From Frateuria sp. Soil773 (lineage in GTDB: Bacteria; Pseudomonadota; Gammaproteobacteria; Xanthomonadales; Rhodanobacteraceae), in NCBI RefSeq assembly GCF_001428405.1, contig NZ_LMSL01000012.1:1-57763 (forward strand): a stretch of 57,763 nucleotides of DNA, read 5' to 3'. The stretch's first letter is position 1. Each line of letters opens with the position of its first letter. Both the position numbers and the translations under genes were made by a program. Below the pieces are notes generated by a model. The model did not search any database. It saw only the letters and a program-made list of their open reading frames with translations, and had not been told where the DNA came from. Of this stretch, positions 42,292 through 50,656 are shown piece by piece.

Positions 42292-43815
42292 TTATTTGCC
42301 GCTGCGTCCGTGCGCCGCTGGCTGTATCTGCCACTTGAAGTCGTAGTCCCACTGGTCGTAGTAGAGGTTGCCGCCCTTCCACTCGGCCTCGCCGCGCTGG
42401 GAATCCACGTTGTCCGAGCGGAACGACCGCTTGGCCGGCACGAACGCCTGGCCGAAGTCGTCGTTGAAGGCGAGCCGGTAGTCGTCCAGCCCGCCGAGGT
42501 AGAACCATTCCAGCGCCTTGTCGTCGCCCGGGCCCGGCTGCAGGCGGCCGGTGGTGACGTCCATCGGCACCCAGCCGTAGGGCGCCAGGTACAGGTAGCC
42601 CCAGTCGTGGATGTTGCTGTAGTCGGTATCGGAGAACACCATGCCGGACTGCCAGCGCGCGGGGATGCCGTTGAGCCGCAGCAGGGTCATCAGCAGCAGG
42701 GTCTGCTGGCCGCAGTCGGCATGGCCGGCGTGCAGGGCGTAGTCGCTGATGTTGGTGATGGTGGAGTACTCGCGCGCGCCGGCCCACGGGATGCGGTCGA
42801 CCGCGGCGAACAGCTTCTGCGCGATGCGGTACGGGTTCTTCTCGTCGCCGACCACCTTGCGCGAGAACGCGCGCATGGCGTCGGTGAACACGATGTGCGG
42901 CGGGCGCTCGGCGACGTAGGGCGCCAGTTCCGGCGTGATCGGCGCGCGGGTCACCTTGTCCGGGTCGATCGCGTGGTACTGCGCGTACTGGGTCAGCTCG
43001 TAGGTGACCGAGAACACGGTGGGCTTGCCGGCCTGCGCGGTCTTTTCCAGGTAGACGGTGCGCTGCATCGCCGATTCCGGCGCGATGCGGTGCGCGGCCG
43101 GCACGCTCCCGACGTAGCGGATGTCTTCCTGCTGGCCGGGGATGGCGCGCGGGTAGGGAATCCAGGCGCGCACGGTCTCGCCGGCGGGCACGGCATCGGC
43201 CTTCACCGTCAGCGACTGGGTCATGCGCAGGCGCCGCGGCAGCACGCTGCTGCGGTGTTCCTTGAGCGCCGTCCTGTAGATCGTGCGCTGGTAGTCGTTC
43301 AGCGAGGCCATCGGGCCGTCGTCGAACGGTGCCTGGTCCTTGCGCCGCGCGCGCGCCTCGGCGCTGATGCGGAACAGGTTGCCCGGCGAGCGCTTGAAGT
43401 AGAGCGTGCGGCCGTCGATCACCTGGTGCTCGAACAGGCCGGCGGCGTTCCACCTGTCGAACTCGGCGTCGCTAAGGTCCGGGATCTGCTTGCGCACGCG
43501 CGCCTCGACCTGATCGGCGTCGAGGGTGAAGTCGAGCAGGATGCGGCGCATGCGCTCGCGCTGGAACTCCAGCGCCTCGCGCTCGCCGGGCGCGAGTCCC
43601 GGCCTGGCGAGACCGGCGTCGATCGCCACCCCGGCGGCGCGGAAGTGGCCGGCGTCGATCTGCGCGATGATGGGCGCGACGGCCGCGTCGTCGGCGCGGG
43701 TGCCGGCGAAGGCCGCGGACGCGCCGAGCAGCAGGACGAGCACGAACGCGGCCGCGCGCCGGTCCGGCCTGCGCGGGCAGGCCATGGCTCCGGCGCTGTT
43801 CGGCAGTGTCTTCAT
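42292..43815 (-). CDS. Exported transglutaminase-like protein
   Basis: A 507-residue protein with an N-terminal signal segment (AAAFVLVLLLGASAAFAG). The first 250 residues form an unrecognised domain; the second half is a transglutaminase-like core with C368 (HADCGQQTLLL), H403 (NIHDWGYLYL) and D419 (WVPMDVTTG), the papain-like catalytic triad. In bacteria such proteins are usually peptidases or amidases rather than cross-linkers. It is first in the leftward arm, 42 bp ahead of the receptor gene. GGGAC lies close to the ATG. A periplasmic peptidase for the receptor's cargo is a reasonable inference. Confidence 0.85.
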   Translation of the reverse strand: MKTLPNSAGAMACPRRPDRRAAAFVLVLLLGASAAFAGTRADDAAVAPIIAQIDAGHFRAAGVAIDAGLARPGLAPGEREALEFQRERMRRILLDFTLDADQVEARVRKQIPDLSDAEFDRWNAAGLFEHQVIDGRTLYFKRSPGNLFRISAEARARRKDQAPFDDGPMASLNDYQRTIYRTALKEHRSSVLPRRLRMTQSLTVKADAVPAGETVRAWIPYPRAIPGQQEDIRYVGSVPAAHRIAPESAMQRTVYLEKTAQAGKPTVFSVTYELTQYAQYHAIDPDKVTRAPITPELAPYVAERPPHIVFTDAMRAFSRKVVGDEKNPYRIAQKLFAAVDRIPWAGAREYSTITNISDYALHAGHADCGQQTLLLMTLLRLNGIPARWQSGMVFSDTDYSNIHDWGYLYLAPYGWVPMDVTTGRLQPGPGDDKALEWFYLGGLDDYRLAFNDDFGQAFVPAKRSFRSDNVDSQRGEAEWKGGNLYYDQWDYDFKWQIQPAAHGRSGK

Positions 43816-43851
43816 CGTCCCACGTCCCCCGACGGCCATGACTGAAACCGC

Positions 43852-43891
43852 TGTGTAGCATGGTTGCAAAAGGTGGTCAATAATTTATGCT
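43852..43891. promoter_or_regulatory. Overlapping divergent promoters of the murein-peptide locus
   Basis: Rightward: TTGCAA (43864-43869), 16 bases, TATGCT (43886-43891). Leftward, read on the minus strand: TTGACC (43880-43875), 17 bases, TACACA (43857-43852). The two promoters interlock, so only one polymerase could bind at a time unless one is weak. The stretch is clearly AT-richer than its surroundings. Confidence 0.55.
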
Positions 43892-43905
43892 TCAATGGAA
43901 TTCGA

Positions 43906-43924
43906 AAAGAATCACCTATTCTTT
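43906..43924. promoter_or_regulatory. Inverted repeat AAAGAAT-N5-ATTCTTT, candidate operator
   Basis: Perfect 7-bp arms around CACCT, beginning 15 bases past the rightward -10 element, where a bound repressor would block transcription. The MurR/RpiR-type regulator encoded at 47701-48555 in the same operon is the obvious candidate to bind it. Confidence 0.5.
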
Positions 43925-43963
43925 GGCGGCCGGAACGGCGCCACGATCCACGAGGGGACGCGA

Positions 43964-45115
43964 GTGATCCATACGGTCTGGCCTTACCTGGCGGTGATGT
44001 TGCTGGCCGCCGGACTGTTTCCTGCCGTGGAGCGGCGATTCGGCTGGCGCATGTTCGACGTGCTGCCGCCGATCGTGCTGACCTATCTCCTGGTCACCGC
44101 GCTGGCGGTGTCCGGGCTGTGGCAGGTCAACGAGGAGATCAAGGCGGCGCAATCCATGCTGGTGACGCACCTGGTGCCGGCGCTCTTGTTCCTGCTGATG
44201 ATCAACTGCGACCTGCGCGCGATCTGGCGGCTGGGGCCGCGCGTGCTGGGCGTGTTCGCCTGCACCTCGATCAGCCTGTTCGTGGCCTTCGTCGGCACCT
44301 ACCTGCTGTACCGCCGCTGGCTGCCGGGCGACGACTGGCACCCGCTGGCCGCGCTGTCGGGCAGTTGGGTGGGCGGCACCGCCAACATGATCGCGGTGAA
44401 GCAGGCGATCGGCATGTCCGACCAGCACCTGGCGATGTCGCTGCTCACCGACGCGCTGTGCTACTCGATGTGGGTGGTGGTGCTGTTCGCGGTGGCGCGC
44501 GCCGCGCCGGCGTTCAACCGCTGGACGCGGGCGAAGTCCAGCGGCGACCTCGTGGTGGAGGACACCCGCTCGACCGTGCCGGCCACCTACGACAGCGTGC
44601 TGCTGTGGCTGGGCATGGCGCTGCTGGTGGCGGCGCTGGCGAGCTGGGCGGCCGGCGCCCTGCCGACCTCCAGCATGGTCAGCGGCACCACCTGGGCGAT
44701 CCTGCTCGCCACCGGCGCGGGCCTGGTGGTGGCGCACACGCCGCTGGCGCGGTTCCCCGGTGCCGGCACCATCTCCAGCGCGATGCTGATCAGCGTGGTG
44801 GCGGTGCTCGCCTCGCAGAGCAATTTCCAGGGCATCGCCGCGGCGCCGCTGTACCTGCTGTGCGGCGTCACCATCATCGCGATCCACGCGGTGCTGCTGG
44901 TCGGCTTCGCCAAGCTGTTCCGCTTCGACCTGTACCTGTGCGGCATCTCCTCGCTGGCGCACATCGGCGGCGTGGCGGCCACGCCGGTGCTGGCGGCCAG
45001 CTATTCGCGCGCGCTGGTGCCGGTGGGCATCCTGTTGGCGCTGCTGGGCTATATCCTCGGCACCGGCTACGGGCTGGTGGTGGCGAGCGTGCTGTCGAAG
45101 CTGGCCGGCGCGTGA
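43964..45115 (+). CDS. DUF819-family membrane permease
   Basis: A 383-residue protein with about ten membrane spans. VWPYLAVMLLAAGLFPAVERR opens it, and the family signature GSWVGGTANMIAVKQAIG follows at about residue 150; LSSLAHIGGVAATPVLA-like and ILGTGYGLVVASVL segments close it. DUF819 (YjcL-like) proteins resemble ion-coupled carboxylate or amino-acid transporters, and their substrates are undetermined. The start is the GTG at 43964, preceded by GAGGGG; an in-frame ATG at 43895 lies inside the promoter region. As first gene of an operon with an NlpC/P60 peptidase and the Ala-Glu epimerase, it probably imports a murein-derived peptide. Confidence 0.85.
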   Translation: MIHTVWPYLAVMLLAAGLFPAVERRFGWRMFDVLPPIVLTYLLVTALAVSGLWQVNEEIKAAQSMLVTHLVPALLFLLMINCDLRAIWRLGPRVLGVFACTSISLFVAFVGTYLLYRRWLPGDDWHPLAALSGSWVGGTANMIAVKQAIGMSDQHLAMSLLTDALCYSMWVVVLFAVARAAPAFNRWTRAKSSGDLVVEDTRSTVPATYDSVLLWLGMALLVAALASWAAGALPTSSMVSGTTWAILLATGAGLVVAHTPLARFPGAGTISSAMLISVVAVLASQSNFQGIAAAPLYLLCGVTIIAIHAVLLVGFAKLFRFDLYLCGISSLAHIGGVAATPVLAASYSRALVPVGILLALLGYILGTGYGLVVASVLSKLAGA

Positions 45116-45135
45116 GGGGCATTCACTACAGGACC

Positions 45136-46548
45136 ATGACCATGCGACTTTCCCTGCTTGCCACCGCCGTGCTGGCCTTCGGCCTGGCCGCGGCCCCGCT
45201 GGCCGCGCGCGAGGCGGCTCCCGCGTTGGTCACGCCGCCGTCGGGCGTGCTCGGCGTGGAAGAGGCGCAACTGACGCCGCAATTCTGGATCGGGCTGCAG
45301 GCGCAGCCGGACCGGGTGATCCTCGACCGCAGCGCGATCGAGGCGCAGAACGCCCGGCTGCTGCAGCTCGACCCGTCGATGCACGACCTGCGCAAGCTGC
45401 CGGCCACGCTCGGCCGCGACCAGGTCAGCGGCTGGATCACCGGCCTGGCCGGGCGCCCCGGCAAGACGCTCTACGACGCGGCCGGCAAGCCGGTGCCCGC
45501 GGCCACGCTGGACGCGGTGCTCGACGCGCGCGCGCTCGACGCGATCCCGGCCAGCCAGCCCGCGCGCTACGGGCTGGTGGTGCGCCGCGCCGCGCTGCGC
45601 ACCTTCCCGACCGCGCTGCGCGTGTTCGGCGAGCCGGGCGACACCGACATCGACCGTTTCCAGGAGACCGCCGAGTTCCCCGGCACGCCGGTGGTGATCG
45701 CGCACGCCAGCCGCGACGGCAAGTGGCTGTTCGTGGTCAGCCCGCGCTACGCCGCGTGGACCGAGAAGGAGAACGTGGCCGAGGGCAGCGCGGCGCAGGT
45801 GCTCGGCTATGCCGGCAAGGCGCAGGCATACCGGGTAATCACCGGCGCCACCGAGCGCACCGTGTTCACCCCCGAGCGGCCTGAGCTGTCGCAACTGCAA
45901 CTGGACATGGGCCTGCGCGTGCCGCTGCAGGCCGGCCTCGCGCCCGACCAGCCGGTGAACGGGCAGGCCGCCTATGCGGCGTGGACGCTGGAACTGCCCT
46001 ACCGCGACGCCGGCGGCAGGCTGGCGTTTTCGCCGGCGCTGCTGCAGAAGAACACCGACACCGCGGGCGACTACCTGCCGCTGACGCCGGCCAACATCAT
46101 CCGCCAGGCATTCAAGTTCCTCGGCGAACGCTACGGCTGGGGCCACGACTACGACGGCCGCGACTGCTCGGGCTTCGTCTCCGACGTATACCGCAGCATG
46201 GGCGTGCAGATGCCGCGCAACACCAGCAGGCAGGCGGTCAGCCCGGCGCTGGCGCACCGCGCGTTCACCGCCGCCGACAGCCACGAGGCGCGGCTTGCCG
46301 CGGCCCGCGCGCTGCAGGTGGGCGACCTGGTCTACATCCCCGGCCACGTGATGATGGTGATCGGCCAGCGCGACGGCCAGCCCTACGTGATCCACGACGT
46401 CGGCGGCATGACCTACGCCCAGGCCGACGGCAGCCTCCGCCACGTCAAGCTCAACGCCGTGTCGGTGACCCCGCTGCTGCCGATGCTGACCGGCCGGCGC
46501 AAGCCCTACATCGACATCATGACCAGCATCGTGCGCATCCGCCGCTGA
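45136..46548 (+). CDS. NlpC/P60 endopeptidase with SH3-like domains (YkfC-type)
   Basis: A 470-residue exported cysteine peptidase; signal peptide MTMRLSLLATAVLAFGLAAA. Two SH3-like segments (about residues 130-290) precede the NlpC/P60 domain. The catalytic triad is C344 (GRDCSGFVSDVYRSMG), H404 (GHVMMVIG) and H420 (VIHDVGG). YkfC-type enzymes cut the gamma-D-Glu-diaminopimelate bond of free murein peptides with an N-terminal L-Ala. It lies 20 bp after the DUF819 gene and 44 bp ahead of the L-Ala-D/L-Glu epimerase gene, the same functional pairing as ykfB-ykfC in Bacillus. The dipeptide L-Ala-D-Glu is the expected product. Confidence 0.88.
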   Translation: MTMRLSLLATAVLAFGLAAAPLAAREAAPALVTPPSGVLGVEEAQLTPQFWIGLQAQPDRVILDRSAIEAQNARLLQLDPSMHDLRKLPATLGRDQVSGWITGLAGRPGKTLYDAAGKPVPAATLDAVLDARALDAIPASQPARYGLVVRRAALRTFPTALRVFGEPGDTDIDRFQETAEFPGTPVVIAHASRDGKWLFVVSPRYAAWTEKENVAEGSAAQVLGYAGKAQAYRVITGATERTVFTPERPELSQLQLDMGLRVPLQAGLAPDQPVNGQAAYAAWTLELPYRDAGGRLAFSPALLQKNTDTAGDYLPLTPANIIRQAFKFLGERYGWGHDYDGRDCSGFVSDVYRSMGVQMPRNTSRQAVSPALAHRAFTAADSHEARLAAARALQVGDLVYIPGHVMMVIGQRDGQPYVIHDVGGMTYAQADGSLRHVKLNAVSVTPLLPMLTGRRKPYIDIMTSIVRIRR

Positions 46549-46592
46549 GCCGTGCCGCCGACCATCCAAGAACAAGAAAGACCGACGAAACC

Positions 46593-47690
46593 ATGAAAAT
46601 CACCGACATCCAGTTCGGCATGCTGCGGGTCCCGCTGAAGACCCCGTTCAAGACCGCGCTGCGCACGGTCAACCAGGTCGAGGACATCGTGGTGATGGTC
46701 CGCACCGACACCGGCCAGGTCGGCTACGGCGAGGCGCCGGCCACCGCGGTGATCACCGGCGACACCCACGGCTCGATCATCGACGCGATCCGCCACTACA
46801 TCTCGCCGCGGCTGATCGGCCAGGACATCGCCGACCTCAACCACCTCACCCAACTGGTGCAGTCGGCGATGGAGAAGAACTCCAGCGCCAAGGCCGCGGT
46901 GGAGATCGCCATCTACGACCTGTGGGGCCAGCTCTACGGCGCGCCGCTGTACAAGCTGCTCGGCGGCGGCGACCCGGTGATCACCACCGACATCACCATC
47001 AGCGTGGACTACATCGACAAGATGGTGGCCGACTCGATCAACGCGGTGGAGCGCGGCTTCGAGTCGCTGAAGATCAAGGTGGGCAAGGACATCGGCGTGG
47101 ACATCGAGCGGGTCAAGGCGATCTACGCCGCGGTGGAAGGCCGCGCGCTGCTGCGCCTGGACGCCAACCAGGGCTGGACCGCGAAGCAGGCGGTGTACGC
47201 GCTGCAGACGCTGGAGGACGCCGGGATCAAGCTGGAGCTGGTCGAGCAGCCGGTGAAGGCGCGCGACCTCGAGGGCATGCGCTACGTCACCGAGCGCGTG
47301 CATACGCCGGTGATGGCCGACGAGAGCGTGTTCGGCCCGATGGAGGTGATCGAGCTGATCCGCCTGCGCGCGGCCGACATCATCAACATCAAGCTGATGA
47401 AGACCGGCGGCATCTCCAACGCGGTGAAGATCGCCGACATCGCGGCGATGCACGGCGTGGAATGCATGATCGGCTGCATGCTGGAAAGCAGCATCAGCGT
47501 GGCCGCGGCGGTGCACGTGGCGGTGGCCAAGGCCAACGTGATAACCAAGGTCGACCTGGACGGGCCGTCGCTGTGCCAGTTCAACCCGGTCGACGGCGGG
47601 GTGATCTTCAACGAATCGGAAATCTCGGTGACCGACGCGCCCGGCCTCGGCATCCGCGAGATCCGCGGGCTGGAATCGGTGACGGAATAG
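46593..47690 (+). CDS. ykfB: L-Ala-D/L-Glu epimerase (enolase superfamily)
   Basis: A 365-residue cytoplasmic enzyme of the muconate-lactonising subgroup. It converts L-Ala-D-Glu to L-Ala-L-Glu so that ordinary dipeptidases can use it. The K-x-K acid/base pair is in ESLKIKVGKD. Metal ligands are the Asp in LLRLDANQGW, the Glu in LELVEQPV and the Asp in VMADESVFG. The opposing lysine is in IINIKLMKTGG, and MLESSISVAAA carries the substrate-binding segment. The Lys-Asp-Glu-Asp-Lys set is complete. The neighbours (NlpC/P60 peptidase, regulator) support the dipeptide epimerase call over other superfamily activities. Confidence 0.9.
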   Translation: MKITDIQFGMLRVPLKTPFKTALRTVNQVEDIVVMVRTDTGQVGYGEAPATAVITGDTHGSIIDAIRHYISPRLIGQDIADLNHLTQLVQSAMEKNSSAKAAVEIAIYDLWGQLYGAPLYKLLGGGDPVITTDITISVDYIDKMVADSINAVERGFESLKIKVGKDIGVDIERVKAIYAAVEGRALLRLDANQGWTAKQAVYALQTLEDAGIKLELVEQPVKARDLEGMRYVTERVHTPVMADESVFGPMEVIELIRLRAADIINIKLMKTGGISNAVKIADIAAMHGVECMIGCMLESSISVAAAVHVAVAKANVITKVDLDGPSLCQFNPVDGGVIFNESEISVTDAPGLGIREIRGLESVTE

Positions 47691-47700
47691 GACGCCGCGC

Positions 47701-48555
47701 ATGTCGCCCCTGGTGAAGATCCGTTCGGAACGCGACCAGATGTCGGCGGTGGAGCGCCGCATCGCCGACTTCGTGCTGGAGAACGCGCAACTGCTGCGCG
47801 ATTACTCCTCGCAGCAACTGGCCAACGCGCTGGGCATCAGCCAGTCCAGCGTGGTGAAGTTCACCCAGAAGCTCGGCTTCAAGGGCTACCCGGACCTGAA
47901 GTATTCGGTGGGCGAGGCGATCGCCCGCGCCGACAACGGCGACGCGCCGGAGGAGGCTACCGCCGCCGGCGATCCGGGCGACACGCCGGCCGGCCAGTTG
48001 TGGCGGCGCAAGTCCGAGGCGGAGGAGGCGACCCGGCTGATCAACCCGCCGGAAACGATCCGCGCCGTCGCCGCGGCGATCGGCCAGGCCGGGCGCGCCG
48101 GCAAGGTGTTCATCATCGGCCTGGGCGAGGACGACATCTACGCGCGCAACTTCGCCCTGCGGCTGTCGCTGCTGGGCATCCTCACCGTGCACAACTTCGA
48201 CACCGCGCGGATGACCGCGAACGTGTCGGTGGCCGGGCCGGGCGACGTGCTGCTGGTGTTCTCCGAGCACGGCAACCACCCCGCGCTGTGCAAGATCAGC
48301 CGCTACTTCCGCGAGCGCCGCGGCCAGGTGATCACGGTGACGCGGCACACCGCCAACCCGCTGCGCACGCTGGCCGACATCGCGCTGCTGGTGTCGGCGC
48401 ACGACGAGCGGCCGTACATCCAGCCGCTGCTGTACCAGTCGGCGCTGCAGCACCTGCTCGACGGCGTGTTCGTGCTGCTGTGCGAAGGCCACGACGACCG
48501 CCATGCGCAGTTGCTGGCCAATCTCGAACGCATCCAGTCGATGCTGGAGCCGTAG
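47701..48555 (+). CDS. MurR/RpiR-family transcriptional regulator
   Basis: A 284-residue regulator: an N-terminal HTH_6 domain (RRIADFVLENAQLLRDYSSQ, then LANALGISQSSVVKFTQKLG with the recognition helix) and a C-terminal SIS sugar-isomerase domain (GKVFIIGLGEDDIYARNF, GDVLLVFSEHGNHPALC). SIS domains in this family usually bind phosphosugars such as MurNAc-6-phosphate. In this locus the effector might be a muropeptide product. It lies 10 bp after the epimerase gene, mid-operon. It is the only regulator in the locus and the natural candidate for the 43906-43924 inverted repeat. Confidence 0.92.
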   Translation: MSPLVKIRSERDQMSAVERRIADFVLENAQLLRDYSSQQLANALGISQSSVVKFTQKLGFKGYPDLKYSVGEAIARADNGDAPEEATAAGDPGDTPAGQLWRRKSEAEEATRLINPPETIRAVAAAIGQAGRAGKVFIIGLGEDDIYARNFALRLSLLGILTVHNFDTARMTANVSVAGPGDVLLVFSEHGNHPALCKISRYFRERRGQVITVTRHTANPLRTLADIALLVSAHDERPYIQPLLYQSALQHLLDGVFVLLCEGHDDRHAQLLANLERIQSMLEP

Positions 48556-48650
48556 AGGGCGGGAATGGGGAATCGCGAGAGCAAGAACCAAGGCGCCGCC
48601 CGCGGGCGGGCTCCTGCCACTGATGAAATGACTTGCCGGATGGAAAGCTG

Positions 48651-49421
48651 ATGACTGTTCGTCGCCCAATCCTCGCCTTGTTGGCACTCGCCGCCACGCT
48701 GGCCGGTGCCGCGCACGCCGATACGGCGGCCGCGCCGTGGCGCGATTCCCGCCAGTTGGTGCTGGTCACCATCGCCGGCTGGAACGCCGACCACGGCACG
48801 CTGCGCACCTACACGCGCGGCGCGCACGGCTGGGTCGCCGCCGGGCTGTCGGCGCCGGTCACCATCGGCCGCAACGGCGCCGGCTGGGGGTTGGGCCTGA
48901 ACGCGCCGCAAAGCGGCGGTCCGGTCAAGCGCGAGGGCGACAACCGCAGCCCGGCCGGGGTGTTCCGCATCGGCGAAGCCTTCGGCTACGCGGGCAGGGC
49001 GGACACGGCCATGCCGTACCGCGCGCTCACCGCCACCGACTGGTGCGTCGACGTCGACGGCGCGGCGCAGTACAACCGCATCGTCGATGCCAAGGTGGTC
49101 GGCGAGGCCGCGGTGAAGGGTTCTTCCGAGCCGATGCGGCGCGACCTGCACGCCAACGGCGACCAGCGCTACCGGCTCGGCTTCGTGATCGAGCAGAACC
49201 CGCACAACGAGCCGCGCGCCGGTAGCTGCATCTTCGGCCACCTGTGGAAGTCGCCGACCGACGCGACCGCCGGCTGCACCGCGATGACGCCGCCGGTGAT
49301 GCAGTCGCTGCTGGCCTGGCTCAAGCCGGAGGACCAGCCGGTGTTCGTGCTGCTGCCCGAGGACGAATACCGCCGCCTGCGTGGCGCGTGGCAATTGCCC
49401 GCGCCGGGCGGCGCCCGATGA
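48651..49421 (+). CDS. YkuD-like L,D-transpeptidase-fold protein, exported
   Basis: A 256-residue protein with signal peptide MTVRRPILALLALAATLAGAAHA. The L,D-transpeptidase/carboxypeptidase active site is recognisable as H197 (FGHLWKSPTD) and C209 (ATAGCTAM), followed by the usual helix (VMQSLLAWL). GDNRSPAGVFRIGEAFGY is the conserved first YkuD segment. Known members cross-link murein, attach lipoproteins, or trim tetrapeptides at the meso-DAP-D-Ala bond. With catabolic neighbours, L,D-carboxypeptidase-type trimming is attractive. Preceded by a 95-bp gap containing a heptad-like GGGAATGGGGAATC. It overlaps the next gene by ATGA. Confidence 0.85.
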   Translation: MTVRRPILALLALAATLAGAAHADTAAAPWRDSRQLVLVTIAGWNADHGTLRTYTRGAHGWVAAGLSAPVTIGRNGAGWGLGLNAPQSGGPVKREGDNRSPAGVFRIGEAFGYAGRADTAMPYRALTATDWCVDVDGAAQYNRIVDAKVVGEAAVKGSSEPMRRDLHANGDQRYRLGFVIEQNPHNEPRAGSCIFGHLWKSPTDATAGCTAMTPPVMQSLLAWLKPEDQPVFVLLPEDEYRRLRGAWQLPAPGGAR

Positions 49422-50656
49422 GCCCGACCGCGCGCGTCCTGCTCGGCCTGGCGGCGGGCGCGCTGGTCGGCCTGCTGCTGGCGGGCTGGAACCCGGCGGT
49501 GGCGCTGCAGGTCGCAGGCGCCGTGCAGCCGATCGGCAAGCTGTGGCTGAACGCGCTGCAGATGACCGTGGTGCCGCTGGTGCTGGCGCTGGTGGTGATC
49601 GGGGTGAACACCGCGAGCGACGCGGCCGCCTCGGGCCGCATCGCGCGCCGCGCCATCGTGGTGTTCATCGTGCTGCTGGCGGGCGGCGCGCTGTTCGCCG
49701 CGTTCGCCGCGCCGCTGGTGTTCTCGCTGTTCCCGCACAACCCGACCCTGACCGAGGCGCTCAGCCATGCGGTGGTGCCGGCCTCGGCGCAGGTGGCGCC
49801 GGTGGGCTGGGTCGATGCGATCACCGCGATCGTGCCGAGCAACGCGATCATGGCCGCGGCGCAGAGCGCGATGCTGCCGCTGGTGGTGTTCGCGCTGTTC
49901 CTCGGCTTCGCGCTGACCCGCATCGCGCCGGCGCGCCGCGCGGCGCTGGTCGAATTGTTCCAGGCGGTCGCCGACGCGATGATCGTGATCGTGCGCTGGG
50001 TGCTGTGGCTGGCGCCGCTGGGCGTGTTCGCGCTGATCCTGGCGGTGTGCGCGCGGGCCGGCCTGGGCATGCTCAGCGCGCTGGGCATCTACGTGCTGGT
50101 GGAATGCCTTTTGTACCTTGCGGTGACGGCGATGATGCTGCCGGTGGCGCTGGCGTGGGGCGGCGAGAAGCTGCGCCGCTTCGCCGCCGCGCTGGCGCCG
50201 GCGCAGGCGGTGGCGGTGAGTACGCAGTCCTCGCTGGCCTCGCTGCCGGCGATGCTGGAAGGCGCCGACCGCCGGCTCGGCTACCCGGCGCAGGTCACCT
50301 CGCTGGTGCTGCCGATGGCGGTGTCGCTGTTCCGCCTGACCAGCCCGGTGCAGTACGTGACCTCGGCCGCGTTCATCGCGTGGGCCTACGGCATCGACCT
50401 CACGGCCGCGCAACTGCTCGCGGGCGCGGCGCTGGCGGTGGTGATCAGCCTGGGCTCGGTGGGTTTGCCGGGGCAGGTCACCTTCATCGCCACCAACCTG
50501 CCGGTGGCGCAGGCGATGGGCCTGCCGCTGGGGCCGCTGGGCCTGATGCTGGCGGTCGACACCCTGCCCGACGCGCTGGCCACGCTCGGCAACGTCACTG
50601 CGGACCTCACCGCCACCAGCGTGGTGGCGCGGCAATCGGAACGGGATGCGGCATGA
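49418..50656 (+). CDS. Dicarboxylate/amino acid:cation symporter (DAACS family)
   Basis: A 412-residue transporter of the GltP/GltPh fold with eight membrane spans and two re-entrant loops. QMTVVPLVLALVVIGVNTAS is the family's helix-3 region, and the first hairpin tip reads VSTQSSLASLPAM where Glu/Asp transporters usually have TSSSAATLP. SVGLPGQVTF and AVDTLPDALATLGNVTADL are the second hairpin and helix 8. The altered hairpin tip suggests a substrate other than plain L-glutamate, perhaps a neutral or D-amino acid. It is coupled by ATGA overlaps to both neighbours, the LDT-like gene and the D-amino-acid dehydrogenase gene. Confidence 0.88.
   Translation: MSPTARVLLGLAAGALVGLLLAGWNPAVALQVAGAVQPIGKLWLNALQMTVVPLVLALVVIGVNTASDAAASGRIARRAIVVFIVLLAGGALFAAFAAPLVFSLFPHNPTLTEALSHAVVPASAQVAPVGWVDAITAIVPSNAIMAAAQSAMLPLVVFALFLGFALTRIAPARRAALVELFQAVADAMIVIVRWVLWLAPLGVFALILAVCARAGLGMLSALGIYVLVECLLYLAVTAMMLPVALAWGGEKLRRFAAALAPAQAVAVSTQSSLASLPAMLEGADRRLGYPAQVTSLVLPMAVSLFRLTSPVQYVTSAAFIAWAYGIDLTAAQLLAGAALAVVISLGSVGLPGQVTFIATNLPVAQAMGLPLGPLGLMLAVDTLPDALATLGNVTADLTATSVVARQSERDAA

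Noticed and set aside
39019-43845. Very long open frame on the plus strand across the receptor and transglutaminase-like genes
   Set aside because: It is antisense to clear genes, rich in Arg, Val, His and Gly as expected from GC-rich shadow frames, and has no domain or ribosome binding site.
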